Part shown: in pieces, positions 52,958 to 61,248 of the stretch
Position numbering within the stretch: position 1 is the first letter of the stretch
Layout of the letters: every line of letters begins with the position of its first letter
Source: JASTVH01 sp042862465
Lineage (GTDB): Bacteria; Pseudomonadota; Gammaproteobacteria; Pseudomonadales; Oleiphilaceae
Assembly (NCBI GenBank): GCA_042862465.1
Contig: JASTVH010000002.1
Coordinates: 186,001-250,000, forward strand
Direction: 5' to 3'
Length of the DNA stretch: 64,000 bases
The notes under the pieces: model-generated
Seen by the model: only the letters and a program-made list of their open reading frames with translations
Database searches by the model: none
What the model was told of the DNA's origin: nothing
Translations under genes and position numbers: made by a program

Positions 52958-53605
52958 ATGACCAAGATCGCCAGGCAGGGTGAAAACACGCGCCAGAAGA
53001 TCCTTCTGACGGCCATGCGGCTGTATGCCGAAAAAGGGCTGGACGGGGTTTCCCTGCGCACCATCAGCGCCCAGTCCGGCACCCGTAATTCCGCCGCGGC
53101 GCACTACCATTTCGGCAATCGCATTGGCGTCATCGAAGCCATCGTCGCCTTTATCTCCGATCACCTGCGCCCCACCTTCCATGCCGGCCTGAGCCGACTG
53201 GAGGCCCAGGAGCGCGTGGACCTGCGCGATCTCATCAAGACCCTGTTCGCCCCCTACCTGATCCTCAGCCGCGAGCCGGAATGGGGCCCCGACGCCCTGC
53301 GCTTCATGGCCCACCTGCATACCGACAACACCGCGGAGATCTCGGCGGTGCTGATCCGCAACTTCCAGCTCGACATGGAGCGCATCGAAGCCCTGCTGCA
53401 CCGGGCACTGCCTGATATTCCGCGTCAGATGCTGCGCGTGCGACTGGCCTTCAGCCTGGTGCTGCTGATTCATGGCAGTGCCGAGGTTGAGCTGCTCACC
53501 AATACCCCGTTCGGCAACATCCGCCCTGACGACGCCACCCTGTTCCACAGCTTTGTGGACTATGTCGAAGCAGCAGTCAGAGGGGCGCCCGCAGCCCCTC
53601 GCTGA
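52958..53605 (+). CDS. TetR/AcrR family transcriptional regulator
   Basis: A 215-residue regulator. N-terminal helix-turn-helix: NTRQKILLTAMRLYAEKGLD, SLRTISAQSGTRNSAAAHYH, FGNRIGVIEA. The C-terminal part is a helical ligand-binding and dimerisation domain, with ALLHRALPDIPRQMLRVRL resembling regulators of fatty-acid or hydroxylase-linked genes. It lies 70 bp after the hydroxylase gene and could control it. Ligand unknown. Confidence 0.9.
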   Translation: MTKIARQGENTRQKILLTAMRLYAEKGLDGVSLRTISAQSGTRNSAAAHYHFGNRIGVIEAIVAFISDHLRPTFHAGLSRLEAQERVDLRDLIKTLFAPYLILSREPEWGPDALRFMAHLHTDNTAEISAVLIRNFQLDMERIEALLHRALPDIPRQMLRVRLAFSLVLLIHGSAEVELLTNTPFGNIRPDDATLFHSFVDYVEAAVRGAPAAPR

Positions 53606-53693
53606 ACGGTTTCCCCGCCGTTCATTCAGGCATGGCTTTTTACCGGCGAAGCGACTAACTTGTAGGCGTCATGACCAAAAGCGCGCAAGCCGG

Positions 53694-54758
53694 ATGAAGT
53701 ATACGTTCAACCCCGCAGCCGAAACGTCACCTGCCGAAGCCATCAGGCGTTTCCGGCACCAGATCTATTACCATATCCATGTCTGGACACTGGCGGTGAT
53801 CCTGCCGCTTATCCTGGTGCAGGCCCGCCAGGGCCACATGATTCTGGTGGCGCTGCTGACGCTGTTTGCGCTCAACCTGGGGCTGATCCTGCTGTTTCTG
53901 AAGTGGCGACGCCACTTTCTGTTCCAGGGGCGAACCTACACGCTGTTTGCCATGGTCTGCACCATCTACTCCACTGTCATCAACGACTATATCGGCCTGT
54001 TCTGGGCCTATCCGGCCATTGCCGCCGGTTTCTTCCTGATGCGGCCACGGGAGGCCATCCCCCTGGGCCTGCTCTTTCTTTTCATCATGATCGTGGTGAC
54101 CTACCAGGTCTTTCCCGAGGCGCATTTCTGGCGTATCAGCGCTTCTCTGGCGCTGACCCTGATCTACGTTCTGGTGTTTGCCCTGCTGATCGGGCGCATG
54201 GAAGCCGAATTGACCCGCATGGCCACCACCGATCCGCTCACGGCGTGCCTCAACCGTTCCCAACTGATGTCACAACTCAACCAGCAGATCCAGATGCGCG
54301 AGCGCTATCAGCGCCAGTCGACCCTGATCCTGGTGGATCTGGACCACTTCAAGCAGGTTAACGATCGCTGGGGCCACGCGGTGGGCGACCATATCCTCGC
54401 CGAAAGTGCCCAGCGTCTGGCCAAACGGTTGCGTGGCACCGACCTGCTGTTCCGCATCGGCGGCGAGGAGTTTGTGGTCCTGCTGCCGGAGACCGACGAG
54501 TCCCAGGGAAGCAGTCTGGCCAATGAACTGATCACCTCGGTGCGTGACCGGCCGTTCGAGGATGGCATCGTCATCACGGCCAGCGCCGGAGTGGCGGAAA
54601 TTCAGCAGGGAGAGAACTGGTCCGGCTGGCTCAAACGCGCCGACGAGGCGCTGTACCGGGCCAAGGAGCGCGGTCGCAATCAGGTTCTGGTGGCGAGCAA
54701 CGGTAATGGGCAGTCACTGGAAACCAGTCCTGAGCAACCGCTACCGCCTCTCGCCTGA
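53694..54758 (+). CDS. Membrane-bound diguanylate cyclase (GGDEF)
   Basis: A 354-residue protein. About six N-terminal helices form a membrane sensor module, followed by a GGDEF domain starting at ATTDPLTACLNRSQL, with LVDLDHFKQVNDRWGHAVGD, the active loop IGGEEFVVLL, and an intact inhibitory site RGTD five residues before it. It should make cyclic-di-GMP and be product-inhibited. ATG 53694 gives a sensible N-terminus; the ribosome-binding site is weak. No phosphodiesterase is adjacent, but an HD-GYP-type gene begins at 63581. Confidence 0.9.
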   Translation: MKYTFNPAAETSPAEAIRRFRHQIYYHIHVWTLAVILPLILVQARQGHMILVALLTLFALNLGLILLFLKWRRHFLFQGRTYTLFAMVCTIYSTVINDYIGLFWAYPAIAAGFFLMRPREAIPLGLLFLFIMIVVTYQVFPEAHFWRISASLALTLIYVLVFALLIGRMEAELTRMATTDPLTACLNRSQLMSQLNQQIQMRERYQRQSTLILVDLDHFKQVNDRWGHAVGDHILAESAQRLAKRLRGTDLLFRIGGEEFVVLLPETDESQGSSLANELITSVRDRPFEDGIVITASAGVAEIQQGENWSGWLKRADEALYRAKERGRNQVLVASNGNGQSLETSPEQPLPPLA

Positions 54759-54784
54759 AACGCCCCCATTCCCCGGGAACAGCA

Positions 54785-55687
54785 CTACAACCCTCTGAAC
54801 GCGCGATAGCGCTCCCATACCGTCCGGGGCGCTTCGAAGTGCGGGTAGTGACCGATGTGATCCAGTCTCTGCAGATCGGCTCCGGGCAGCAGGGCGGCAT
54901 AACGGTCGGCCATGGGCTGGCCGGACACCGGATCGGCCTGCCCGGAAATGAGCTGCAGCGGCTGGCGGGCACGCTGCAGCGCGCTGACCCAACGGTTGCG
55001 ATGGCAGCGCCGTTCTTCCATGTAGCGGATCAGGCGGTGGAGAATGCCGCGGCCGTTGTTGAAGATCAGCAACTGCCAGAAATCCTCCAGATCCTCGCGG
55101 CTGGGGCGAGTGTCCGGGCCGAAGATCCGGGTCAGGTTGAATTCGAAGACCTGGCGGGTAATGCCCCGGCTAACCAGGCCGCCCACCGGGCTGACCAGCA
55201 GTTTCTGAATCAGCATGGGCCGGTGCATCTCCGGGAACAGGGCGCCGTTGAGAAAACAGACACTGGCAATCTTGCATTCCAGCGTCCCCTCCTGCTCCCG
55301 GGCCAGCAGTTCCTGGGCCACGCTGCAGCCATAGTCATGGGCAATGATGTGGACTCTTTCCACCCCGAGGGTCTGCAACCAACCCTGGTGCAAGGTGGCC
55401 TGGTCGATCACCGAGTAATCATAGTCGGCCGGCTTGTCGGAAAAGCCGAAACCCACCATGTCGAGCGCCAGCAGCTGATGCCGGGGAAGCACCAGGGGCC
55501 AGAGCCGGTGCCAGTCCCAGGAGGCGGTGGGAAATCCGTGGATCAGCAGCAGGGCTTCGCCCTGGCCGTCGATCCGACTGAAGATCGTCTGCTCGCCGTA
55601 ATTAAACCACTTACCGGCTTCCTGCCAGTGTGCCAGCGCGGGAGACTCACCGCGCTGCGTTGCATTGATTGATGTTGCGTGATCCAT
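54785..55687 (-). CDS. Alpha/beta hydrolase, haloalkane-dehalogenase-like (MEST-like)
   Basis: About 300 residues. LLIHGFPTASWDWHRLW supplies the oxyanion hole; the nucleophile elbow reads AHDYGCS, so the nucleophile is likely Asp as in haloalkane dehalogenases and epoxide hydrolases; the acid is in ISGQADPV and the His in HIGHYPHFEAP. This resembles the MEST-like branch whose substrate is unknown. I start at ATG 55687 (AGGGA upstream); ATG 55738 would add 17 basic residues. Converges on the diguanylate cyclase gene. Confidence 0.85.
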   Translation of the reverse strand: MDHATSINATQRGESPALAHWQEAGKWFNYGEQTIFSRIDGQGEALLLIHGFPTASWDWHRLWPLVLPRHQLLALDMVGFGFSDKPADYDYSVIDQATLHQGWLQTLGVERVHIIAHDYGCSVAQELLAREQEGTLECKIASVCFLNGALFPEMHRPMLIQKLLVSPVGGLVSRGITRQVFEFNLTRIFGPDTRPSREDLEDFWQLLIFNNGRGILHRLIRYMEERRCHRNRWVSALQRARQPLQLISGQADPVSGQPMADRYAALLPGADLQRLDHIGHYPHFEAPRTVWERYRAFRGL

Positions 55688-55829
55688 TGCGTCCCTGAGC
55701 CTTTTAAGATGTCTCTGCTGCCCCGCCTTTAACGACAAAAATTTGCCGCTTGCGGGGTTGCCGAGTTTCAGCTTTACCCCTGACGTTCATTGTAAATCGC
55801 CACTTTATACAACCCGGCAAAGAGTTGCC

Positions 55830-55846
55830 ATTGCAATTATCATCGC
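55830..55846. promoter_or_regulatory. Fur-box-like site 1
   Basis: ATTGCAATTATCATCGC; its reverse complement contains GATGATAATTGCAAT, close to the GATAAT-repeat pattern of Fur sites. It lies 143 bp from the start of the minus-strand hydrolase. By eye only. Confidence 0.45.
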
Positions 55847-55938
55847 CTCCGAGGACCCGTCTGAAGCCGCGCCAGGCGCTTTGGCCCGATGGCAGGCAAG
55901 ACAGGTGTAAACAAAAGTTTACAGCTCCTGACGTTTTT

Positions 55939-55955
55939 AATTGCAATTCTCATGG
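55939..55955. promoter_or_regulatory. Fur-box-like site 2
   Basis: AATTGCAATTCTCATGG, sharing 13 of 16 aligned bases with site 1, 109 bp away. TTGCAA in it could also serve as a -35 element. Confidence 0.45.
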
Positions 55956-56142
55956 TTTCTTTCTGTCTAACCTGTACTAGACTCACAGATAACCACCCAA
56001 ATCAGGGGTTTGCAGGGTGCAGTTCAAGCAGTCTCCAAAAAACTGCCGCTGGCAGAGAACTTGCTTGAATAAGATTGAGAGCCGGGACGACTCTCCAGAC
56101 CACAGGGAAATGTGATCCAACGACTTTGAAACGGGTAGTCCC

Positions 56143-56313
56143 ATGAAAACAGTAGCCATGACTGATAGCCAGCAACGCCTGGTCCGTCTGTACGACCTGA
56201 AGCAACAACAGCTTCAGCAGCAGGAACATCAGTGCAACAGCCTGATGTACCGGGTTTTAATGGCGGAAGCCGAAGCTATCGTCAGCGCCATCAAGCATCA
56301 GCACTCCAGCTAG
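56143..56313 (+). CDS. Small glutamine-rich helical protein, unknown function
   Basis: A 56-residue ORF: starts MKTVAMTDSQQRLVRLYDLK, has a QQQLQQQEHQC stretch, then SLMYRVLMAEAEAIVSAIKH and a His/Ser end. It is predicted to be one long amphipathic helix. No signal peptide. ATG 56143 or 56158; no strong ribosome-binding site. Its position behind the Fur-like sites suggests an iron-responsive mini-gene, but that is an inference. Codon usage looks coding, yet the call is only moderate because the ORF is short. Confidence 0.45.
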   Translation: MKTVAMTDSQQRLVRLYDLKQQQLQQQEHQCNSLMYRVLMAEAEAIVSAIKHQHSS

Positions 56314-56594
56314 GCGGAATTCCTCCCGCGCCGGGTAGCTGTGCCTTTTCCGTCGGACCCCTCCGACTGCCGGAATCTGTTTCCGCGCGTATGGAAATCC
56401 ACCGAGACGCCCGTCACACTGTGTCAGCTTCATTTACGTTCCCGCTCAGTTCATCCAAAATACGCGTTTTGGCGTAAGTCGATTTGTGCGGTTGTGACTG
56501 CCCGCACACTCCACCAACGTATTGTTGCCGTTGATCTTCGGAACTGGTGAAGACGTTGACCGCTGTTGTCTGAGGACGTGATAGGCGAAAGGCT
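56314..56594 (+). promoter_or_regulatory. Upstream region of folE
   Basis: A 281-bp gap. I see no gene or clear terminator; AT-rich stretches near 56440-56475 (ATCCAAAATACG, TTTTGGCG) may hold the folE promoter. AAAGG lies just before the folE ATG. Confidence 0.25.
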
Positions 56595-57158
56595 ATGAAT
56601 GATTCAGTTGACCGCATGGCGGACCACTTCCGAAATATCATTGAGGGTCTGGGCGAAGACACCTCCCGGGAAGGTCTGGCCGACACACCGCTGAGGGCCG
56701 CCAAGGCCATGCGGTTTCTCACCCAGGGTTACGCGCAGGATCTGGAAAGCGTCGTCAATGGGGCCATTTTCGAGTCGTCCAACGACGAGATGGTGGTGGT
56801 CCAGAACATCGAAATGTATTCCCTGTGCGAGCACCACATGCTGCCGTTCATCGGCAAGTGCCACATCGCCTACCTGCCCAACGGCCGGGTGCTGGGCCTG
56901 TCCAAGTTCGCCCGTATCGTCGACATGTTTGCCCGCCGCCTGCAGATCCAGGAAAACCTCACCCGTCAGATCGCCGAGGCGGTCCAGGCGGTGACCGACG
57001 CCAAAGGCGTGGGAGTGGTGATCGAGGCACAGCACATGTGCATGATGATGCGCGGGGTGGAGAAGCAGAATTCCATCATGAGCTCTTCAGTGATGCTGGG
57101 CCACCTGCGGCAAAGTCAGGCGACCCGTCAGGAATTCCTTAACCTGATTCGTCGCTAG
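56595..57158 (+). CDS. folE: GTP cyclohydrolase I
   Basis: A 187-residue enzyme that makes dihydroneopterin triphosphate from GTP. Zinc ligands in YSLCEHHMLPF and the later cysteine in AQHMCMMMRGVEKQ; GLSKFARIVDMFARRLQ and a terminal RQEFLNLIRR. Standard FolE length for Pseudomonas-type enzymes. Two bases before folM, so an operon for tetrahydro-pterin synthesis. Confidence 0.96.
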   Translation: MNDSVDRMADHFRNIIEGLGEDTSREGLADTPLRAAKAMRFLTQGYAQDLESVVNGAIFESSNDEMVVVQNIEMYSLCEHHMLPFIGKCHIAYLPNGRVLGLSKFARIVDMFARRLQIQENLTRQIAEAVQAVTDAKGVGVVIEAQHMCMMMRGVEKQNSIMSSSVMLGHLRQSQATRQEFLNLIRR

Positions 57159-57160
57159 TC

Positions 57161-57883
57161 GTGACCAGGACGAGCGAGACGCCCCTGGCGCTGGTCACCG
57201 GTGCCGGCCGCCGCCTGGGTTTCGAGCTGAGTCGGGCGCTGCTGGAGGCCGGTTACCGGGTCATTGCCACTTACCGCACACACACTGAGGACATCGACAC
57301 CCTGGCCGCCCGGGGTGCCGAGGTCAAAGCACTGGCGCTGGATGATCCGGAAAGTCTGGACGCCTTCGGGGCCTGGCTGCACCAGCACCACCGCCAGCTC
57401 GACGTGCTGATCAACAACGCGTCGGGATTCGAGAAGGATGCCGGCACGCCCGCCGAACGGGCCCGGCACCTGCAGGCCCTGTTGCAGGTCAACACCGTTG
57501 CGCCCTACTTTCTGATGGAAGTCTGTACGCCGCTGCTGCAGCAGGCTCACGGGGCCTCGGTCATCAACATCACCGACATCTTCGCCGAAAAGCCCAATCC
57601 GCACTTTGCCGGCTACTGTGCCACCAAGGCGGCACTGCAGAATCTGACCCTGTCCTTTGCCCGGCGCCTGGCGCCGGCCGTGCGCGTCAACGCCATCATG
57701 CCCGGCCCCATCCAGTTCCTGCCCTCCCACACAGCGGAACAACGGGCTGCGGTTCTGGCCGAGACCCCGCTGGGGCGCGAGGGCGGCTTCGAGTCGGTGG
57801 TGCGCATGGCGCTGTCACTGATCGACAACGACTTTGTAACCGGCGCCACCATCCCGGTAGACGGTGGCCGGCTGCAGGCCTAG
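57161..57883 (+). CDS. folM: FolM-like dihydromonapterin/dihydrofolate reductase (SDR)
   Basis: A 240-residue short-chain dehydrogenase starting at GTG 57161. The NADPH motif is ALVTGAGRRLGFEL: the TG-x-x-RR-x-G form is typical of pteridine reductases such as FolM/PTR1. NNASGF, YCATKAALQNL (catalytic Tyr and Lys), and NAIMPGPIQFLP follow. Its neighbour folE makes the precursor, which supports dihydromonapterin reduction. Its 3' end overlaps the convergent folK gene by 69 bp. Confidence 0.88.
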   Translation: MTRTSETPLALVTGAGRRLGFELSRALLEAGYRVIATYRTHTEDIDTLAARGAEVKALALDDPESLDAFGAWLHQHHRQLDVLINNASGFEKDAGTPAERARHLQALLQVNTVAPYFLMEVCTPLLQQAHGASVINITDIFAEKPNPHFAGYCATKAALQNLTLSFARRLAPAVRVNAIMPGPIQFLPSHTAEQRAAVLAETPLGREGGFESVVRMALSLIDNDFVTGATIPVDGGRLQA

Positions 57884-58303
57884 CGGCTGACCCTCAATCC
57901 ACAACTGCCGCGCCTGCTCCGGCCTTTCCTGGTCGAGTGACGCCAGGACCTGGGCGAAATAGGATTCGGCCACCGCATGATGCAGCGTGAATGGGGTCGG
58001 GCCGTGGTCGATGATGTCGATATCGATGGGCCGGTCCCGGACCTTACGCTGTGGGTCGCTGCGATCGCGGCCCTGGGCCTCTTCGATAGCGTTCAGTCGC
58101 GTTTTCAACTCCTCCGGTGATAACGGTACCCAGAACAACACCAGTGCATTGAGAAAACCATTGAAGGTATCCATACCCTGGGGACGGGTTGTCACCACGG
58201 GACTCGCCCAGACCCAGCCGGCCAGATCCGCCAGACGACAAAGCGCTGCCGGAACATTCTCCACCGGCGCCAGGTTGCTACCGATACCGCACAGATACCA
58301 CAT
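57815..58303 (-). CDS. folK: 2-amino-4-hydroxy-6-hydroxymethyldihydropteridine pyrophosphokinase
   Basis: A 162-residue HPPK. Core segments: N-terminal GIGSNLAPVENV, GFLNALVLF, LNAIEEAQGRDRSDPQRKVRDRPIDIDIIDHG, in which R-x-x-R-x-x-D-x-D binds ATP and magnesium. It differs somewhat from the main FolK sequence, so it may be a second copy of FolK in this genome. Lies tail-to-tail with folM, sharing 69 bp of antisense coding. Confidence 0.85.
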   Translation of the reverse strand: MWYLCGIGSNLAPVENVPAALCRLADLAGWVWASPVVTTRPQGMDTFNGFLNALVLFWVPLSPEELKTRLNAIEEAQGRDRSDPQRKVRDRPIDIDIIDHGPTPFTLHHAVAESYFAQVLASLDQERPEQARQLWIEGQPLGLQPATVYRDGGAGYKVVVDQ

Positions 58304-58307
58304 CCTT

Positions 58308-59990
58308 TTACCTCAGCATTTTCCGCACATACGCGCCTACAAATACGGTGATAAACACAATGCCGACCACTGACTGCAGCGTCACCAGCAGGGAGAGCAG
58401 GCCGACCGGCGGATAGTCCGCCCAGGCCCCGAAAAAGGAACTGATAAAGGCCTGTGCGCTGAACAGGATGCCACCCGGCAACGTGAAGCCGAACCCCTGC
58501 CACAGCACCAGCGCGAAAAGCATTACCACCAGCAGGCTTGAGATCAGTATGTTACGCAGGCGGATACCCCACCCGAAAACGCCGCCCATCAGCGCCTTCT
58601 TGAACAATGAACGTTCCTTGGCCTGACGCATGTAGAAAAGGGCATGGTCTTCCTCCTCCATGTGCCCGGAATCTCCTAGCCAGCGCTTGAGGAGGGTGTA
58701 TTCTTCGGCCAGCTCCGCATCACACTGCCAACCGTCAATCATCCGGGCCCGTGCCAGGATCCGCAGCGAGGGGGGACGAAGCCAGTGCCGTCGCCGGGGC
58801 TGGCCATAAATCAGCTCCACCGGCTCGAACCAGACCGCGCCGGCGTGAAAGCGCCTGCTCGAGAGTCCTTTACCCGGTGCCCAATCAACCTCCTCGAACA
58901 CCAGACTCTTCTCCACGGTGCTGAAATCCAGACTCACATCCCCACCCAGCCGGGATGCGCCCAGAATGTTGAAGGCTCGCCCTATATTGGAGTGCTCCAC
59001 TCGCAGGCAGCTGCCCGCATCACCAAGGGCCGTTTCCCTCAGCACCAGATCGCGCTCCACTTCACAGTCGATCAATGCAAGCCGCGCCGCACTGACCCGT
59101 GAAAGCTGCAGTTCGCGCAGCACAGCACGAGTCACCTCCACGGCCCCCTGGACGTAGTAGTCACTCAGGACGATGCCGCCTTCAAACCGATTACCACTCA
59201 GGACTTCGTTCGCGTAGGCACGACGGCCGATCAGGATGCGCTGGAGGAAGGGGCGCCGTTGGGGTGAGTCCTCGTCCTGGATACCGGCAATCTGCACCGG
59301 CGCCGGAAATGCCCCACACAGGGAGAGGCAGCCGCTGAGGTTCATGTCGTTCAACCAGGTCATGTCGGAAGGCCCCGCGGTGTCGTATTCCATGAACACC
59401 GAGCGGGCCTGCAGCCCTCGCAGTGACACGCCACCGGGACCTGAATAGTCACAGCCCAGAAAAACCAGGTTGTCCGCAACCCGCGCACCCTTGAGACTGA
59501 AATGGCGCTCGAACCGGCATTGGGAAAAGACGACGGAGCCCGCGAATCGCGAGTTCACCAGACGAAAATCCCCGTGAAACCGGCACTGGGCAAAGAGGAC
59601 AGGAACCGACAGCGTCAGTCCTTCGTGCTCCATGACGTCAAAGTCGCAGTCACGAATGATCACTAGCTCACCGGCCTGCCGCATTTCCGCCAGAAAGGCC
59701 TCAACGGTCGAAAAACGCCTGCCTTCACAGACGTGCACCGCCGGCCAGGCCAATGGTTCCGGGTCCGTTTCCCGACCGGCGACTTCGGTCACCCTCGGCG
59801 TCACCTGGTCGCGCTCATCAACAGCGATGCGGACCCGATAAACCGCTCCCCGAGCCAGGGACGGGAATCCGGCATCCTTGAACGGCTTCCAGTGGCCGAC
59901 GAAAATCTGCCCCCGGGCATCCCGCAGCACCCCGTAACGCCCACTGACGGGGTCGACTTCCAGGACTTCCACCAGGCTGTCAGAGTGCAT
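58308..59990 (-). CDS. Membrane protein: OB-like N-terminus, pentapeptide/beta-helix repeats and two-helix channel-like C-terminus
   Basis: About 560 residues from ATG 59990 (overlapping the upstream gene). Residues 1-75 (VSGRYGVLRDARGQIFVGHW ... ARGAVYRVRI) resemble a cold-shock/OB-like barrel. Residues ~100-400 contain pentapeptide-like A/N-L-x-x repeats with phrases such as FAQCRFHGDFRLVNSRF and VVFSQCRFERHFSL, which suggest a right-handed beta-helix. The end has two helices (ILISSLLVVMLFALVLW; LQSVVGIVFITVFVGAYVRK) around a re-entrant-looking ISSFFGAWADYPP, as in two-helix ion channels but without a TVGYG filter. No known family by memory. Confidence 0.65.
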   Translation of the reverse strand: MHSDSLVEVLEVDPVSGRYGVLRDARGQIFVGHWKPFKDAGFPSLARGAVYRVRIAVDERDQVTPRVTEVAGRETDPEPLAWPAVHVCEGRRFSTVEAFLAEMRQAGELVIIRDCDFDVMEHEGLTLSVPVLFAQCRFHGDFRLVNSRFAGSVVFSQCRFERHFSLKGARVADNLVFLGCDYSGPGGVSLRGLQARSVFMEYDTAGPSDMTWLNDMNLSGCLSLCGAFPAPVQIAGIQDEDSPQRRPFLQRILIGRRAYANEVLSGNRFEGGIVLSDYYVQGAVEVTRAVLRELQLSRVSAARLALIDCEVERDLVLRETALGDAGSCLRVEHSNIGRAFNILGASRLGGDVSLDFSTVEKSLVFEEVDWAPGKGLSSRRFHAGAVWFEPVELIYGQPRRRHWLRPPSLRILARARMIDGWQCDAELAEEYTLLKRWLGDSGHMEEEDHALFYMRQAKERSLFKKALMGGVFGWGIRLRNILISSLLVVMLFALVLWQGFGFTLPGGILFSAQAFISSFFGAWADYPPVGLLSLLVTLQSVVGIVFITVFVGAYVRKMLR

Positions 59991-60717
59991 CCAGGTCAAT
60001 CCTCTCACCCTGGCGCGCAAAGCCCATGAAATCACGTTCGATATCGCCCTGATGGCGCGCCCAGTCATCCTCGTAGCTCATCAGCCGCATGCGCTCGCGG
60101 GCCCAGGAAGGATAGGTCTCCCGGAGTTCGCGGACGGACGCATGCACCGGGTTCCAGTCCGACAGGGTGCAGTCATGGAAAATCAGAGTCGGCTGATACT
60201 GCTCGATAACGTCCGGAATGGGGCGGGTGTCGCCGGAATAGAGCAGCTGGTCATTGATCATCACACCGTAGGAGGGCTTTTGCGGCGTATGCCGATTGGC
60301 GAAGACCTCCAGGCGAATCGCTTCAAAGGCGAAGCGGCGTTGCTCGATGAAACGGACTTCAAAGAAGTCCTCCAGGCTCGCCGGGCCTTCCCCGACCTGC
60401 CCCATGACACCTTTCAACGTGCGCTCCCATAATTCATCATACAGGTCCGGCATGAGAAACAGCTTGGGGCGGGTCTGGTATCGAAAACGGCATTCGTACC
60501 CGAGCCGCTCCAGGCCAAAGGCGTGGTCAGCGTGGACATGGGTGATGAAGATGGCATCAATATCGGCCAGCGACAGCCCCTGATCCGCCAGCGCGAATTT
60601 GATGGTGTAACCGGCATCGATCAGCAGTCGCTTGCCGTTGGATTCAATCAGGGCGTTGGTATTCCAATGCTGCACCGCTTCGGAATGCCCGACCCCAAGC
60701 ATGGTAAAACTGTTCAT
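59980..60717 (-). CDS. MBL-fold metallohydrolase, RNase Z-like
   Basis: A 245-residue protein. Metal motifs of the RNase Z/ElaC type: THVHADHAFGL (HxHxDH), NRHTPQKPS, LLYSGDTRP, LIFHDCTL and VHASVREL. Start ATG 60717 with AGAGGG six bases upstream; ATG 60750 is a longer option. Phosphodiesterase activity is likely; the substrate is unknown, and true tRNA 3'-processing is unlikely to be its role because the exosite arm is not evident. Overlaps the next gene by 11 bases. Confidence 0.85.
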   Translation of the reverse strand: MNSFTMLGVGHSEAVQHWNTNALIESNGKRLLIDAGYTIKFALADQGLSLADIDAIFITHVHADHAFGLERLGYECRFRYQTRPKLFLMPDLYDELWERTLKGVMGQVGEGPASLEDFFEVRFIEQRRFAFEAIRLEVFANRHTPQKPSYGVMINDQLLYSGDTRPIPDVIEQYQPTLIFHDCTLSDWNPVHASVRELRETYPSWARERMRLMSYEDDWARHQGDIERDFMGFARQGERIDLDAL

Positions 60718-60809
60718 CGAAGCCCTCTGATCGAAGTCCCCCGGTTTCACCGGCCAAGCTTCGGCGGAATACGCTCGATTTCCTTAACCGATATACACAG
60801 GACATTGTT

Positions 60810-61238
60810 ATGCCAATATCCGAAGACCAGGGTCTGAAAGCCATTCTGGAAGAAGTGCGCACTATTGCATTGGTTGGGGCCAGCGACAAGTCCGACCGCC
60901 CCAGCTACCGGGTCATGAACTACCTGCTAGGGCAGGGCTATGACGTCACCCCGGTGAATCCGCGCCTGGCGGGCCAGTCCATTCTCGGCCAGGAAGCCGT
61001 GGCCTCTCTCGAGGATCTGCCCCACACCGTGGATATGGTGGATGTTTTCCTGGCCCCGGAACGGGTCGATGGGATCATGGACGGGGTGCTTGGCTGTGGC
61101 GCCAACACCCTGTGGCTGCAGCTGGGTGTGATCGCGCCGGAAGCCGCGAAAAAGGCCGAGAAGGCTGGCCTGCGGGTGGTGATGGATCATTGCCCGGCCC
61201 AGGAAATCCCTCGCCTGGGCCTGGAAAAGAGCGCCTGA
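60810..61238 (+). CDS. CoA-binding domain protein (YccU-like)
   Basis: A 142-residue Rossmann-like protein: TIALVGASDKSDRPSYRVMNYLL, YDVTPVNPRLAGQSILG, VDMVDVFLAPERV, LWLQLGVIAPEAAKKAEKAG, and VMDHCPAQEIPRL. The family binds CoA or succinyl-CoA-like ligands; function unknown. ACAGGA about ten bases upstream of ATG 60810. Followed after 10 bp by a convergent gene. Confidence 0.9.
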   Translation: MPISEDQGLKAILEEVRTIALVGASDKSDRPSYRVMNYLLGQGYDVTPVNPRLAGQSILGQEAVASLEDLPHTVDMVDVFLAPERVDGIMDGVLGCGANTLWLQLGVIAPEAAKKAEKAGLRVVMDHCPAQEIPRLGLEKSA

Positions 61239-61248
61239 CAGGCCAACT

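Larger units (their letters stand above)
55688..56142. promoter_or_regulatory. 455-bp AT-rich intergenic region with two Fur-like sites
   Basis: It separates a minus-strand hydrolase from a plus-strand mini-gene. It contains ATTGCAATTATCATCG (55830-55845) and AATTGCAATTCTCATGG (55939-55955), which share ATTGCAATT-TCAT and resemble gammaproteobacterial Fur boxes. Several short frames cover the area, but none has a family-like sequence. A long leader of about 160 bases would precede the mini-gene. Confidence 0.5.

Noticed and set aside
53727..54263. A 178-codon minus-strand frame over the diguanylate cyclase
   Set aside because: Antisense to membrane helices; Gln/His-rich shadow without domains.
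55704..55946. An 80-codon minus-strand ORF near the Fur-like sites
   Set aside because: Composition is not protein-like, no ribosome-binding site, and it covers the putative regulatory sites.
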